The notes: a model not told the origin generated them from the letters alone. Shown: positions 26,252 to 36,057, counted from the stretch's first letter. The stretch: DNA of 64,000 bases from an uncultured Flavobacteriaceae bacterium (GCA_947494565.1 CANLVG010000006.1:331980-395979); one strand, 5' to 3'. Translations and numbers: made by a program.

Positions 26252-27271
26252 TCAATGTTTTAGCTTGGCCAAGACTTGGGAAAACTTTTCGGAGAACTGG
26301 TAATCGGTCTCCTCCAGTTGCTCGTAGGATCGAATAAAATCGATTGCGCTCAACTCCAACAGTTTTACTACCTGTGATGTACCTAATTTGGACTCCATTG
26401 TGCGCATCATGTCATAGAATACAAAATAGGCGGGACTATCATACATGCCGGACAACGAAAGATCATCAACAAAGTCGTAGTCACATCTTTGTTCGAACAA
26501 ATCAATAACCAACAATTCAAAGAGTCTGTAGTTTGTCTCTTTGCGCCGCTGGTTTTTGTTGTAAATTTTTTGATTGAACAGGGCATAGCCGCTGGCATTT
26601 TCGACCTTTGTAAAATCTGCAACATAGGTGGCCATTCCTTCCCGGAAAGCTTGTTCTATATAGTAGGCCGCGGGTTCGTTTTTTGAGAGCTTAGGCCTGG
26701 TCTGGTCTTGTATAAGATGCAAGACTTCATGCTTACAAAGGAGTTGAAGTCCGACAGCATCGTTTTTTTCAAAAGACGATACATCTATATAAAAGGAATT
26801 CGGTTCACCGTCCATCGTCCATCCTCCACCGATAGCTCCAAAAACGAAATATAACGTGATATGACGCTGGTTTGACGCCGGCAAAAAGTCGCCTAGGCTT
26901 TCAATCAAAGCCCTTTTTATTTTGGACTCTTCCGTTTTGAGATTGGTGACAAATTCGGCACCGATTTGAAACTTGGGCTTGACACGACTATAGAAAAACA
27001 GATCCGGAGCATCACTTTCGGTCAGCAGGTGGCCTAAACTTTCTTTAAATGCCTTTTCGTTGGCCGACGGGCGGTAGGATTTCATTTTTTTTAGAAAACC
27101 CTGGGTTCCTTGACTGGAGACCAGTTGCTCAAAACGGATATCGGTAATGGTGTCTTCAGCCCGAAGGGTTTGGATACCCTCGATCATGTCATAATTAAAG
27201 GTAATCTCTAATTGTCCATATAAGGAAGGGAGGACAAGTAGGGCAATAAAGCAAAAAATATGGTTTTTCAT
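26252..27271 (-). CDS. Exported HExxH putative metalloprotease (DUF5700-like)
   Basis: The 339-residue protein has a signal peptide (ends SLYGQ) and a zincin-type motif HEVLH in LLCKHEVLHLIQDQ. About 45 residues later a Glu in FREGMATYVAD is placed like the third zinc ligand of gluzincins. The overall pattern, with paired Tyr near a Pro-Ala-Ala-Tyr-Tyr segment before the ligand Glu, resembles DUF5700 putative Zn-dependent proteases. It is likely extracytoplasmic. It stands alone, and its substrate is unknown. Confidence 0.65.
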   Translation of the reverse strand: MKNHIFCFIALLVLPSLYGQLEITFNYDMIEGIQTLRAEDTITDIRFEQLVSSQGTQGFLKKMKSYRPSANEKAFKESLGHLLTESDAPDLFFYSRVKPKFQIGAEFVTNLKTEESKIKRALIESLGDFLPASNQRHITLYFVFGAIGGGWTMDGEPNSFYIDVSSFEKNDAVGLQLLCKHEVLHLIQDQTRPKLSKNEPAAYYIEQAFREGMATYVADFTKVENASGYALFNQKIYNKNQRRKETNYRLFELLVIDLFEQRCDYDFVDDLSLSGMYDSPAYFVFYDMMRTMESKLGTSQVVKLLELSAIDFIRSYEQLEETDYQFSEKFSQVLAKLKH

Positions 27272-27648
27272 CAGTTGGTTTTAGCGTCCGTCCTAAAAAT
27301 AAGCAACCGGATGGAAAAAAATCTTTATTTCGATTGATTTGTATTGCAAACTGGTCTCAATCCGATTTTTGAGACTTCTTGTTTTCGAAGGATGTTATTA
27401 CGACATATACCTTCGAGACTCGTAATGGGCGTCAGAAAAAAATGTTTCTGTTATTGATTGGTCTTTTCTCCTAAAGTGAAAGGAGAATCGGGAAGTGATT
27501 GTTGGAGGAATAGATGGGGCAGGGGTAGCCGATGATTCTAACGGTACAGTGACTTCACGGCTCGCAAACTCGAAGTTTCCCTTACAATCGACCATTTTAT
27601 GAGATTTTTTTTTGAATAAGTCAAATCATCTAAATAAATCAAATTCAA
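27272..27648. other. Intergenic region with no supported gene
   Basis: A 65-codon leftward frame (27398-27595) rich in Ser, Pro and Thr lacks a clear start context and does not resemble a protein family I know; I leave it unannotated. No clear operator or terminator is seen. Confidence 0.35.
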
Positions 27649-28965
27649 ATGTTCAAGTATTTAACACTAGTAGTACTTTTTTCAAGCACTCTTTCCTTTG
27701 CCCAAGATTTACCTAGAAGGGCCGCCTTTGAATCAAAAATCGCTTGGCCCGATAATAAGACTCCAGGAGCGGTGATAAACGATATCATAGCAGGTTCTCC
27801 TTTGGACAAAGCGGGGTTTCAAAAAGGAGATCTGATAATTGCGGTAAATGACAGACTTGTAGGCAATCAAGAGGATTGGAGTGCAATCACCTACGGTTTG
27901 AGATCTGTAGCGGATACTAAAATCGAGGTCAAGCGTAATGGAAAGCTCGTTTCAGCTAAAGTACGGCTAAAGGCAATGCCCTATGAAGAGAATAGCAATG
28001 TAAAGACCCTGTACGAGACAGTGGTCAATGATTTTGGTATAAAGCAACGTGCCATAATAACGATACCAAAAGGAAAGGAGTTGCAGAAAAACCCGGCCAT
28101 TATTCTCATACAAGGCTTAAGTTGTTCTTCAGTGGAAAAGTATTCTGGCAGGAGTAACAATTGGGTAAAGCTCATACAAGACCTTGCCGAAAAATCGAAC
28201 ATGGTACTTTTTCGAATTGAAAAACCCGGTGTTGGCGATAGTGAAGGCGACTGCGGAAAAGTTGATTTCAAAACAGAGCTAAACGGATATGAATCCGCGG
28301 TCAAATATTTGAAAAGCAGACCTTACGTCGATACCGCTAAAATTGTTGTCTATGGCAACAGTATGGGTAGTGCCCTAGCACCATACCTTGCAAATACCTA
28401 TGACCTCGCCGGGGTTATCTCTGATGGTACTTTTTTTAAAACCTGGTTTGAGCATATGTTGGAGATTGAGCGAAGAATACTGAATATAGAAGGCAAGACA
28501 CAAGAAGAAGTTTATGAACTGATGAATACGGTTTACATTCCGTTGTATTATGAAATGCTTGTTAAAAAACGCAGTTTCGCAGCCATACTAAAAGATCATC
28601 CTGCCTATAAAAAGTACCATCGGCAAGGGTTGTACCACATGTATGGTAGGTCAATGCAGTATTATCACCAAGTACAGGATTTCAACTTTGCCAAGCAATG
28701 GGAAGACCTGAAGGTACCTGCCCGAATACGATGGGGAACCAATGATTGGATAATGACCGAAAGTGATAACAATATGATTGTGTCGGTTCTAGAAAAAAAT
28801 GACCATCCTGATTATGAGCTTTTTAAATATGAGGGTCTTGACCATTGGAGTACCTTACACCCTGATTATGCCAGTAGTTATCACTTTAAACCAGGCGAAT
28901 GGGAGTCGGATGTTAGCCAGCAAATTATCGATTGGGCTTGGGAAATCTTAAAAAAGGACCAGTAG
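27649..28965 (+). CDS. Exported PDZ-alpha/beta-hydrolase fusion
   Basis: The 438-residue protein has a signal peptide (ends TLSFAQ), a PDZ domain (about 38-115: GAVINDIIAGSPLDKAGFQKGD) and an alpha/beta hydrolase domain. The nucleophile elbow is GNSMGS, an oxyanion region lies near IQGLSCSS, and a terminal catalytic His is in GLDHWSTL. An acidic residue is likely in the WGTNDWIM loop. It probably acts as an esterase or peptidase in the periplasm, with PDZ for protein binding. Its stop directly abuts the stop of the convergent AraC-type gene. Confidence 0.8.
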   Translation: MFKYLTLVVLFSSTLSFAQDLPRRAAFESKIAWPDNKTPGAVINDIIAGSPLDKAGFQKGDLIIAVNDRLVGNQEDWSAITYGLRSVADTKIEVKRNGKLVSAKVRLKAMPYEENSNVKTLYETVVNDFGIKQRAIITIPKGKELQKNPAIILIQGLSCSSVEKYSGRSNNWVKLIQDLAEKSNMVLFRIEKPGVGDSEGDCGKVDFKTELNGYESAVKYLKSRPYVDTAKIVVYGNSMGSALAPYLANTYDLAGVISDGTFFKTWFEHMLEIERRILNIEGKTQEEVYELMNTVYIPLYYEMLVKKRSFAAILKDHPAYKKYHRQGLYHMYGRSMQYYHQVQDFNFAKQWEDLKVPARIRWGTNDWIMTESDNNMIVSVLEKNDHPDYELFKYEGLDHWSTLHPDYASSYHFKPGEWESDVSQQIIDWAWEILKKDQ

Positions 28966-30057
28966 TTATAGGGGTCGCATCTGCTCTTGATACTGCTTTG
29001 GGGTGATACCTTCTCGTTGCTTAAACTGCCGATAAAAGGTGGCCTTCGACGAAAACCCTACTTTTTCGGCGATTCCGATCAGACTGTACTTATGGTTTTC
29101 CTCCAGTACAATTAACGACTTGAATTCATTTACCCGTAAGGTATTTATGAATTCAAGAGGAGTCTGGTCGAATTCTTTTTTTAAAAACAACTTGAACTGA
29201 GCTGCCGAGATTTTGTCCGTTTTCAATAAACTTTTCAAGTCGAAATCAGGTTGGGTGAATACTTTTTTGGTATCAAAATGGGTTTGTATGAATTGCCGTA
29301 TGACATCCTCATCGGAGATGGTGTCGTACCTATTGTAAATACGATTTCCCAGAAGAGCTGATTTTAAACTGGGAGATTCTAAAATGGCAAAGATCAAAAT
29401 ACCAGTGGTAACCAATATGGCTAAGATTTGATAAAAATCCTGGAAGAGAAAATCAAATGACGCCCGATAATCCGATTCGGGCAGCATAATTTCATATAAG
29501 GTTTTCGTATTCAAACGAAGCTGATAGAGGGATATAATCCAGAAAAAAAGCGCATAGCGTATGTAGCTCTTTTTTAGAAGTTTGCTCTTTAGGATCTTAA
29601 GTATTGGAATACCCAAAAAGAGATACCACAGATAAGAGAAAAATATAAATAGATGAACAGCGGCGACAATGCGAATGATGTTTTCGGCATAAAAGTCCTT
29701 GAAGCCAAACTTTATGGTCATGTAGGTCACATGTAAAAGTGCAGGCAATGACAGATGAACAAGCAACTTTCTTTTGCCTATTTTTTTATGCTGTATGGTA
29801 TAGATAAATAGAAACAAAAAAGCAGGTAGAAAAACGTGTTTATAGCCCCCCAGCAAAATATTGAAAAACAAGTTGTTGTTGAATGTCGGCCAATATAGCG
29901 TATAGATAAAGGGCAAGGCGAGAAAGCAACACAAAGCACCTAGAATTTTATTCTTCACAGGTTTATTCCATAAATTGAAAATACCCAAAACCAAAAGTTG
30001 AAGGTATAAACAAACAAAAATTCCGGTGGCTATCGATTCCGCCCAATACGCGTTCAT
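28966..30057 (-). CDS. Membrane-bound AraC-family regulator
   Basis: The 363-residue protein has about seven hydrophobic segments in residues 1-235 and a C-terminal AraC helix-turn-helix (about 250-360) ending in the family signature IGIAEKVGFSSKATFYRQFKQ. Such 7TM-AraC proteins are common in Bacteroidota and probably sense an envelope signal. A paralogue lies at 31455. Neighbours include the convergent hydrolase and the divergent SRPBCC gene, its possible targets. Confidence 0.85.
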   Translation of the reverse strand: MNAYWAESIATGIFVCLYLQLLVLGIFNLWNKPVKNKILGALCCFLALPFIYTLYWPTFNNNLFFNILLGGYKHVFLPAFLFLFIYTIQHKKIGKRKLLVHLSLPALLHVTYMTIKFGFKDFYAENIIRIVAAVHLFIFFSYLWYLFLGIPILKILKSKLLKKSYIRYALFFWIISLYQLRLNTKTLYEIMLPESDYRASFDFLFQDFYQILAILVTTGILIFAILESPSLKSALLGNRIYNRYDTISDEDVIRQFIQTHFDTKKVFTQPDFDLKSLLKTDKISAAQFKLFLKKEFDQTPLEFINTLRVNEFKSLIVLEENHKYSLIGIAEKVGFSSKATFYRQFKQREGITPKQYQEQMRPL

Positions 30058-30531
30058 TTTCAGTCTATTTTATTCAAACCATAAGTTGGTAACCGTTAAG
30101 ACATTCCTTGTTTGATATGGCCCAAGAGAACTGATTTCAAAAACCAAAGCCATACACTATTGATACATCAATACTTCGATAAAGAGGATTATCAATACGT
30201 CTCACCGGTTTAGAACTTTTTCAATTTATGCTAATTTTTTGAAACCTCAAGCCGACCCTGTAAATATGAATTAAAAATCCGGTCTTCCCAAAAACGAATG
30301 ATTTGGCGTAGGCCAAAATCATTGTGAATAGGTCTCAAAACTTGAAATGAGACTAAAATAAGTCTGCTTGTAGTTTTCTTGAACGCTAATTTTGATGGTC
30401 AATGCAGACCTGAAACATGAGGTTGAGCGCTTAAAGCGATTGCCTTTCAACACCCAAATACCCATGTCAAGGCGATACGGTTGTATCGTATCGAAGGGGG
30501 GGCGTGATATCCAATAAATTGAAATAAGAAT
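30058..30531. other. 474-bp divergent regulatory region
   Basis: It lies between the AraC-type gene and the SRPBCC gene. A perfect inverted repeat CGATAC-GGTT-GTATCG (30473-30488) sits 44 bp before the SRPBCC start and could be an operator. No gene is seen on either strand. Confidence 0.4.
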
Positions 30532-30987
30532 ATGGAAAATGTAGTAAAAGCAGTGACTGAAAAAACCCTTTTCAGTAGAACCACGTCGATTCAAAAGCAC
30601 ATCCATACCGATCCAGAGACGCTATGGAGTATTTTGGTCGATGGCGAGAAATATACCAAATGGAACAGTACGATTACCCATTTTGACGGTCAGATTAAAA
30701 AAGGAGCTACCATTCGATTGAAAAGTTATCTTGATGAAAAACGCACTTTCAAATTGAAGGTGAAAGAACTGATCGAAGGTGAAAAATTGGTGTGGGGTGA
30801 TGGAATGGGAAAGAGAACTTTTGATTTAAAAGCCAACGATTCCGGTACCCTGTTTTCTATGAGTGAAAAAATTGGAGGCCCGTTTTTCCCCTTATTTGCC
30901 AAGATGATCCCCTCTTTTGATGAGGCATTCGAAAAGTTTGTAAACGATCTGGAAAACGAAGCTATAGCAATTGAAATTAAAAACTGA
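30532..30987 (+). CDS. SRPBCC (START-like) domain protein
   Basis: The 151-residue protein shows the polyketide-cyclase/START pattern: paired start with ARTTSIQKHIHTDPETLW-like sequence, then LWSILVDGEKYTKWNSTITHFDG, WGDGMGKRTFDL and FFPLFAKMIPSFDEAFEKFV. These proteins bind a small hydrophobic ligand in a deep pocket. It overlaps the next gene by 1 bp (TGATG), so the two are translated together. Its ligand is unknown. Confidence 0.8.
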   Translation: MENVVKAVTEKTLFSRTTSIQKHIHTDPETLWSILVDGEKYTKWNSTITHFDGQIKKGATIRLKSYLDEKRTFKLKVKELIEGEKLVWGDGMGKRTFDLKANDSGTLFSMSEKIGGPFFPLFAKMIPSFDEAFEKFVNDLENEAIAIEIKN

Positions 30988-31406
30988 TGAACTACAAAGA
31001 AAAAATCGGCACCAAAGAAAACCCATTACTACTCAAGACACCCCCTTTATCTTCTGAGTATACGATGCACGTTGACATTAAGAACGATAGGGAAGTGTTG
31101 GTGTGTACGGTCGGCAAAACGATTTTGTACTATGATATCAGCATAATCGAAGACCTCTATCAAATGCTTTTAGAACATGGAGATTGGATGTTTTTAGGCA
31201 GCAAAGATGAAAAGGTGGAGGCAAAGCCTGATACCGTGGAGTTCTGGGGGCGCGCTGCCGATAACCCTATTGGAGGATGGTATGGCCTCAGAAAAGGATT
31301 TCGAGGTCGGGTGGGCATGTACATCCCCCCTTTATTGGAAGCTTTGGGTTACGCAGCGGTGGAGCACAACAAGCGAAACAATCGCATGCGGGCGATTAAA
31401 AGATAA
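30987..31406 (+). CDS. Hypothetical protein coupled to the SRPBCC gene
   Basis: The 139-residue soluble protein has conserved-looking blocks DTVEFWGRAADNPIGGWYGLRKGFRGRVGMYIPPLLEALG (positions about 85-125). Its frame is intact and its start overlaps the previous stop. I recognise it only as a conserved hypothetical and assign no function. The abundance of Gly, Trp and Arg in the centre suggests a compact enzyme-like or nucleic-acid-related fold, but this is weak. Confidence 0.6.
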   Translation: MNYKEKIGTKENPLLLKTPPLSSEYTMHVDIKNDREVLVCTVGKTILYYDISIIEDLYQMLLEHGDWMFLGSKDEKVEAKPDTVEFWGRAADNPIGGWYGLRKGFRGRVGMYIPPLLEALGYAAVEHNKRNNRMRAIKR

Positions 31407-31454
31407 ACTGGCCGACGTCATTTACTAAATTATTTGGGTATGATCATCCATTGG

Positions 31455-32546
31455 TTACTTGAGGTCAAGCGATTTGGTGAACGCACCTGGGGTACTACCG
31501 GTTTTTTCTTTAAAAATCCGATAAAATGTAGTTTTCGATTTAAAGCCGACCTCATAGGCCACACCGGAAATGCTAAAATTAGGTAGATCGTTTTCCAGAT
31601 AGATTTTTTTGAACTCCTCAATGCGCAAGGCATTGATATACTCATTAAAAGACTGTTGATAATGTAAGCGTATATAGGCTATCAAGGCGTTTTTGTGCAC
31701 CCCTAAGGTTTGGGCGGCCTCTTTGGCGGTAAGATGCTGGGTTTTAAAAAGCTTTTCTCCAATGATCCGTTGCGTCACCAGAGATTTGATTTCTTGCTCT
31801 TTTTCAACGAGCTCTTTGTCCAGAAAAGGGGATTTTGGAATGAAGAAATTCTTGAGCTGATTATTCTCGCTTATAGCAAAGATAATGGTGGCAAAATAGA
31901 CCAAAAAGGTAAATGGGAAAAGAATATATGAATTGAGTATTACATAAAATCGCTCTGTTTGTTCCACGAAATAAACAGAGACAAAGTGAATGGTATAGGT
32001 GATAAGAAAGTACCCCATTAGCGCAAAAAAGAAAATGAAATACTTCTTTTTCAAACTCGGTAGAATACCATGCAATCGATAGCGATTTTTGATTAAGAGT
32101 ACTATATAAACTACAAACAAAGCGATATTTAGAAAGAGAAACAATTGGGCTATAAAGACATAGTTCGTATGAAAGAAAGTAGAAAAACCGAATTTAATCA
32201 AGGTATAAACCGTTGAGAGTAGGAGTGGAGCCGCGAGATGAAGGGTTATGGTGCGGAATATCTTGCCCTGTTGGGGCAATACAATTATGTAGAGGTATAG
32301 AATCGGGGCGAGAAAAAGGGTTTTAAAACCACCGAATATCAGGTTTCCCCAAAGGGAACCCTTAAAGTACGCCCATAGAATACTATATAAGGTAGTGGCC
32401 CCGAGAACAAAGCAAAAACTACCAATTAAAAGTGGTCTTGCCTTCCACCGGCTGCCAACCATATAAATCAGTCCGACCAGTATCAATTGAATGTACAGAC
32501 CGGCCTTGATACCATCAATAAGATCACTGTCAATAGTTATATCCAT
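31455..32546 (-). CDS. Membrane-bound AraC-family regulator (paralogue)
   Basis: I start it at ATG 32546 (MDITIDSDLIDGIKAG), 17 codons inside the longest frame, because this aligns with the paralogue at 28966. About seven hydrophobic segments precede the C-terminal AraC domain, which ends VAYEVGFKSKTTFYRIFKEKTG. It is convergent with the SRPBCC/hypothetical pair and divergent from the lipoprotein gene. Two such regulators within 3 kb suggest a local duplication. Confidence 0.82.
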   Translation of the reverse strand: MDITIDSDLIDGIKAGLYIQLILVGLIYMVGSRWKARPLLIGSFCFVLGATTLYSILWAYFKGSLWGNLIFGGFKTLFLAPILYLYIIVLPQQGKIFRTITLHLAAPLLLSTVYTLIKFGFSTFFHTNYVFIAQLFLFLNIALFVVYIVLLIKNRYRLHGILPSLKKKYFIFFFALMGYFLITYTIHFVSVYFVEQTERFYVILNSYILFPFTFLVYFATIIFAISENNQLKNFFIPKSPFLDKELVEKEQEIKSLVTQRIIGEKLFKTQHLTAKEAAQTLGVHKNALIAYIRLHYQQSFNEYINALRIEEFKKIYLENDLPNFSISGVAYEVGFKSKTTFYRIFKEKTGSTPGAFTKSLDLK

Positions 32547-32679
32547 GGCGCGAAATTCTTTAAATCTAATGTACCAATTCCGCCAATAAGGTATCAAAAC
32601 CGATTTGGAACCGATTTATAAGGACATGGGTACGGAACTAATGGGAAACAACAGTAGTTTTATTGGAAACATAAAACGA

Positions 32680-33141
32680 ATGAAAAGAGTAGTGTTTTTA
32701 GTGAGCTTGATGTTTTTGCTATCCTGTTCGGAGCAGGAAGAAAATCCGTTTTTCGGACCTACCCTGGACTTAACAGTTGTGGAGGGCAAATACACCGGTA
32801 GTTGGAATTGGGAATTCGGTATTGGAGAGATTTCCATGATCATAGAACCCTCATCGACGGCTGGCAGGTATTTTGTACAGTTTTATGAAAGCAGTAGTTT
32901 TAAACCTGTCTTCAATACTGATGGTGTATCCCCAGAGGCCAAAGGTATATTGGTGCTTGAGGGCCAGAACGCAACATTAGAACTCAATCTGAACACTGAT
33001 GCACCCCCTTGCGTGGGGGATTATTCAGGTACAGGTACCAAGACGGATGATGGGATACTCAACCTAAGCATGGATATCATGCACAATTGTGCGGAAGATG
33101 CTCCGGCCACCTGGAGTTTGACCAAGGTTGAAGAACTGTAA
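32680..33141 (+). CDS. Small lipoprotein
   Basis: The start at 32680 (MKRVVFLVSLMFLLSCSEQE) gives a clean lipoprotein signal with lipobox LLSC. Upstream in-frame Met codons would bury the signal. The mature part of about 137 residues is beta-rich (VEGKYTGSWNWEFGIGEISMI, LVLEGQNATLELNL) with Cys in PPCVGDYSGTG and HNCAED. Family unknown. Confidence 0.65.
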   Translation: MKRVVFLVSLMFLLSCSEQEENPFFGPTLDLTVVEGKYTGSWNWEFGIGEISMIIEPSSTAGRYFVQFYESSSFKPVFNTDGVSPEAKGILVLEGQNATLELNLNTDAPPCVGDYSGTGTKTDDGILNLSMDIMHNCAEDAPATWSLTKVEEL

Positions 33142-33171
33142 TTGGAATGTTTATCATTTGAAAGGAAAAAA

Positions 33172-34191
33172 ATGCATTTTGGAAAGTTACTTTGGCGGGG
33201 TTTGATTTTTTTGTGGATGTGTAGTTCGGGCCATGCACAGCATCGGGGTGATGATAGTATGGCTACAACCGAATACTTTGAATTTCACAGTAATTATTGG
33301 ATCAATCTCCATCATTTTTTATATCAGAAAGCTTCCGGAAGTCAATTGCGGAAACTGAAGGAGGATGGAAATCAATATTTGGAAATCGGCGAAGATAAAG
33401 TTCAGCTTACCCTCAGCGCAGCCGATGAAAAAACCCTATCAGAGGCCATCAGCTATTATAAAGAAAGTATCATATCAAAAAGTTTACTGTTTGACCTGGG
33501 CCAAGAGCGAGTTTGGTTACAGCAGAGAGAAGCCGGGGTACGGATTTCGGATACTACTTTTTCCAAGCGGTATACTGACATCCTCAACAAGGTAGGCCCG
33601 GTTTATAGCAAGCACTTTTGGCCACTACACGAGAAGCAAAACGCCGCTATTTTGAAATTGCAGTTGCCCAGCATCAAAAGGTTTGAAAGGACGGTAATTA
33701 CGAAGATGGAAGGATTTGCTATGAAAAAATGGCCTGTGACGACCAAAGTTAGAGTCGATGTTTCCGCCTATGCCAATTATGCGGGAGCTTATACCCCGAC
33801 GAGACCGAGGTTCAATATATTTATTTCCTCTTTAGATCCGAGCAGTGAAAAAAAGGATTTTGTGGAAACCATTCTCCATGAAGGATCCCATCTGTTGTTT
33901 AATTATGGGGGGCCTTTTAGGGAGGGTATAGCCCTGATTTTTGACCAGAAGAAATTGGAAATACCTTACCCAAAGCAGCTATGGCATGCGGCCCTGTTTT
34001 ACTTATGTGGTCGATCGGTTCAGGATGAACTACAAAACAACGGGTATACAGAGTACCGTATGATTATGGATACGCGCACTATTTTCAGTAGCTATAATAC
34101 GAGGGTTTTTCGAGCTGGTTTAGAGCAGTATTATCAAGATAAAACGAATTTCAACAATACCATAGCCCAACTATTGGATGGCTTAAAATAA
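33172..34191 (+). CDS. Exported HExxH protein (putative metallopeptidase)
   Basis: ATG at 33172 (MHFGKLLWRGLIFLWMCSSG) is preferred over a TTG at 33142. The 339-residue product has a signal peptide ending GHAQ and a zinc-site motif HEGSH in ETILHEGSHLLFNYGG, followed by FREGIALIFD, whose Glu could be the third ligand. It shares this layout with the protein at 26252 but not its sequence. It directly follows the lipoprotein and precedes the epimerase by 22 bp, so the three may be one operon. Confidence 0.6.
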   Translation: MHFGKLLWRGLIFLWMCSSGHAQHRGDDSMATTEYFEFHSNYWINLHHFLYQKASGSQLRKLKEDGNQYLEIGEDKVQLTLSAADEKTLSEAISYYKESIISKSLLFDLGQERVWLQQREAGVRISDTTFSKRYTDILNKVGPVYSKHFWPLHEKQNAAILKLQLPSIKRFERTVITKMEGFAMKKWPVTTKVRVDVSAYANYAGAYTPTRPRFNIFISSLDPSSEKKDFVETILHEGSHLLFNYGGPFREGIALIFDQKKLEIPYPKQLWHAALFYLCGRSVQDELQNNGYTEYRMIMDTRTIFSSYNTRVFRAGLEQYYQDKTNFNNTIAQLLDGLK

Positions 34192-34213
34192 CACTTAAAA
34201 TCTGTACAAAAGG

Positions 34214-35368
34214 ATGATAAAAAGAGAGTTTATAAAAACATTGGCAGCAGCTTCAGCCGCAACTTTCATGAACCCGATGGTGGCTTCAAGCCGTATGATT
34301 GCCAGCGATTCGAACGCTAAGAAGAAGGTGCTTATGTTAGGCGGAAGAGGCTTTATCGGCCCAAGCATTGTTAAGGTTTTTTTGAACGCGGGTTTTCATG
34401 TGACACTATTGAATCGAGGAAAGACCAATGCCACGCTTTTCAATGACCTACCCGTTATCATATGTGATAGGGAAAAAGAAAATAGGGAAGGGTACAAGAA
34501 AATCGATAAAAAATACAGAGAGACTTACTGGGATATTGTCATAGATACGTGGCAGAAATCCCCGAAGGCGGTTTCAGACTTTCTTGATGAGTTTAAGGGC
34601 AGTATAGGACACTATCATTACATTTCAACGATGTCGGTTTATGATAAATGGGATTCGAAATTCATCGAAGAAACCGCAGCGTTGAATCCACTTCCATCAT
34701 TTCCAGAAACGATAAGCACCGATTTTAGATATGCCATTCGAAAAACACTTTGCGAAGAAGCGATACGCGAACGAATGGCCAATTACACGATCTATCGTTC
34801 CCATGGTATGAAAGACTTTCGAGTCACAAGACCTCATGATCCCAACGCAGAACCCTTTTGGCCTGTGCGATTTAATCGCGGGGGAGAGATCCTACTTCCA
34901 GATATCGCAGATCATCATATTCAGGTGACCGATGTGCAAAGCCTTTCAAACTTCATTTTGCACTGTGCTGAATCCGGCACCTATGGCGCCTATAATGTTG
35001 CGTATCACCCGACCCCGTTTAAAGATTTTGTATCCAGCCTTATTTCGGCCACTGGTATGCCTGATAAATTACACTGGATAGATGGGGATTTCTTAATAAC
35101 CAATGAACTGATACCGTATAAAATAGTTCCCCTTTGGAAACCAGAACCAAAAGGCTCCTATTACTTCAATGTTCAAAAAGCGGTTAGCGCAGGTTTGGTA
35201 AATAGACCTATGGTAGATATGGTAACGGACCAATTGAACGGTTACAAAAGCAGACACCCTAATGACGATGTCAGATTTGGAGAGATTATGGAGGGGAAGA
35301 AACTAAAGTATTATTCCATGGAAAAAGAGCGGGATATCATCAAGAAGTGGGTCACAAAACGAGGTTGA
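34214..35368 (+). CDS. NAD-dependent epimerase/dehydratase-like protein with signal
   Basis: The 384-residue protein starts with KREFIKTLAAASAATFM, a Tat-like but KR-type signal, followed by a Rossmann motif GGRGFIGPSIVKVFLNAGFH and a variable-Tyr region (YHYISTMSVYDKW) of the extended short-chain dehydrogenase family. An exported epimerase-fold protein is unusual; many such Bacteroidota proteins have cofactors bound before Tat export. The substrate is probably a sugar nucleotide or glycoside. It is the last gene before the H-NOX locus. Confidence 0.75.
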   Translation: MIKREFIKTLAAASAATFMNPMVASSRMIASDSNAKKKVLMLGGRGFIGPSIVKVFLNAGFHVTLLNRGKTNATLFNDLPVIICDREKENREGYKKIDKKYRETYWDIVIDTWQKSPKAVSDFLDEFKGSIGHYHYISTMSVYDKWDSKFIEETAALNPLPSFPETISTDFRYAIRKTLCEEAIRERMANYTIYRSHGMKDFRVTRPHDPNAEPFWPVRFNRGGEILLPDIADHHIQVTDVQSLSNFILHCAESGTYGAYNVAYHPTPFKDFVSSLISATGMPDKLHWIDGDFLITNELIPYKIVPLWKPEPKGSYYFNVQKAVSAGLVNRPMVDMVTDQLNGYKSRHPNDDVRFGEIMEGKKLKYYSMEKERDIIKKWVTKRG

Positions 35369-35540
35369 AACAGAGAGTGAATCCATTTTAGATGTTCTTT
35401 TTTATGGGCAGATGCGAAGTATCGCATTGATACAAGCGGTTTGCCAGGACGAAGACCATCGATAAGGCCTTCGTATCCAGTTTGGACCCGGGGTGAAGGC
35501 ATCCTATGGATTTTTTGCATAGGCGCTTGCTTTCATCGAC
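35369..35540. other. Spacer before the H-NOX operon
   Basis: No gene is seen. GATGCGAAGTATCGCATT contains a short inverted repeat (GCGA/TCGC), and GGTCTTCG-type fragments follow. The regulatory site of the next operon starts at 35541. Confidence 0.4.
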
Positions 35541-35630
35541 CATTCGTCGACACTTAACCTTCATTCACCTATACCAAGTTTCCATCCATCCCTACTTTTT
35601 TCGATAACAATGAATAAATGACGAATTTTG
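35541..35630 (+). promoter_or_regulatory. Site 1: three 21-bp-phased repeats plus promoter, H-NOX operon
   Basis: Units CATTCGTCGACAC (35541), CATTCACCTATAC (35562) and CATCCATCCCTAC (35583) start exactly 21 bp apart, two helical turns. The TTTG of the -7 element (GAATTTTG) starts at 35627, 44 bp after the last unit start; ATG follows at 35656. Direct repeats at about 21 bp are the binding mode of LytTR regulators such as AgrA and ComE. The operon encodes such a regulator (38959), so this is probably autoregulation. Confidence 0.8.
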
Positions 35631-35655
35631 GCGTTCAAATAGAAATGCAAGGCTG

Positions 35656-36057
35656 ATGAATATCCTACTTATTGAAGATGACAATATCGAGATCATGAAG
35701 CTGCAACGCACGGTTTCCAAACTTGGGTTGAGCCATAGGATCACCGAAGCGAAAAATGGGGAACAGGCACTGGAGTTGCTCAGGTCTGGTCAGCCCTTGC
35801 CCGATATCGTGTTATTGGATTTGAACATGCCCCGTATGAGCGGAATAGAATTCCTTAGCATCCTAAAAGAAGATGAGGTGTTGAAATACCTACCTATTGT
35901 TATTCTTACAACATCGGAGAATCGGGTCGATTTAGTGGAGTGCTATAGAATCGGAATTGCCGGGTATGTCATAAAGCCTTTAAAATACGAGGATTACCAA
36001 GATAAATTGAGTAAGGTACTGGCCTATTGGGAAGTGAACGAATTGGTCAAAGGTTGA
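35656..36057 (+). CDS. Stand-alone receiver protein (Rcp1-like)
   Basis: The 133-residue protein is a single receiver domain with phosphoacceptor Asp55 (VLLDLNMPRMSG), acidic pocket EDD near residue 7, switch Thr in LTTSEN and Lys in VIKPLK. The extended spacing between LTTSENRVDL and VIKP is typical of phytochrome-type Rcp1 receivers. No output domain is present. It opens the H-NOX operon and could shuttle phosphate between the PAS kinase and the Hpt protein. Confidence 0.85.
   Translation: MNILLIEDDNIEIMKLQRTVSKLGLSHRITEAKNGEQALELLRSGQPLPDIVLLDLNMPRMSGIEFLSILKEDEVLKYLPIVILTTSENRVDLVECYRIGIAGYVIKPLKYEDYQDKLSKVLAYWEVNELVKG

Noticed and set aside
27398..27595. 65-codon Ser/Pro/Thr-rich frame
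   Set aside because: No start context, no recognisable family and no conserved neighbourhood; left as intergenic.
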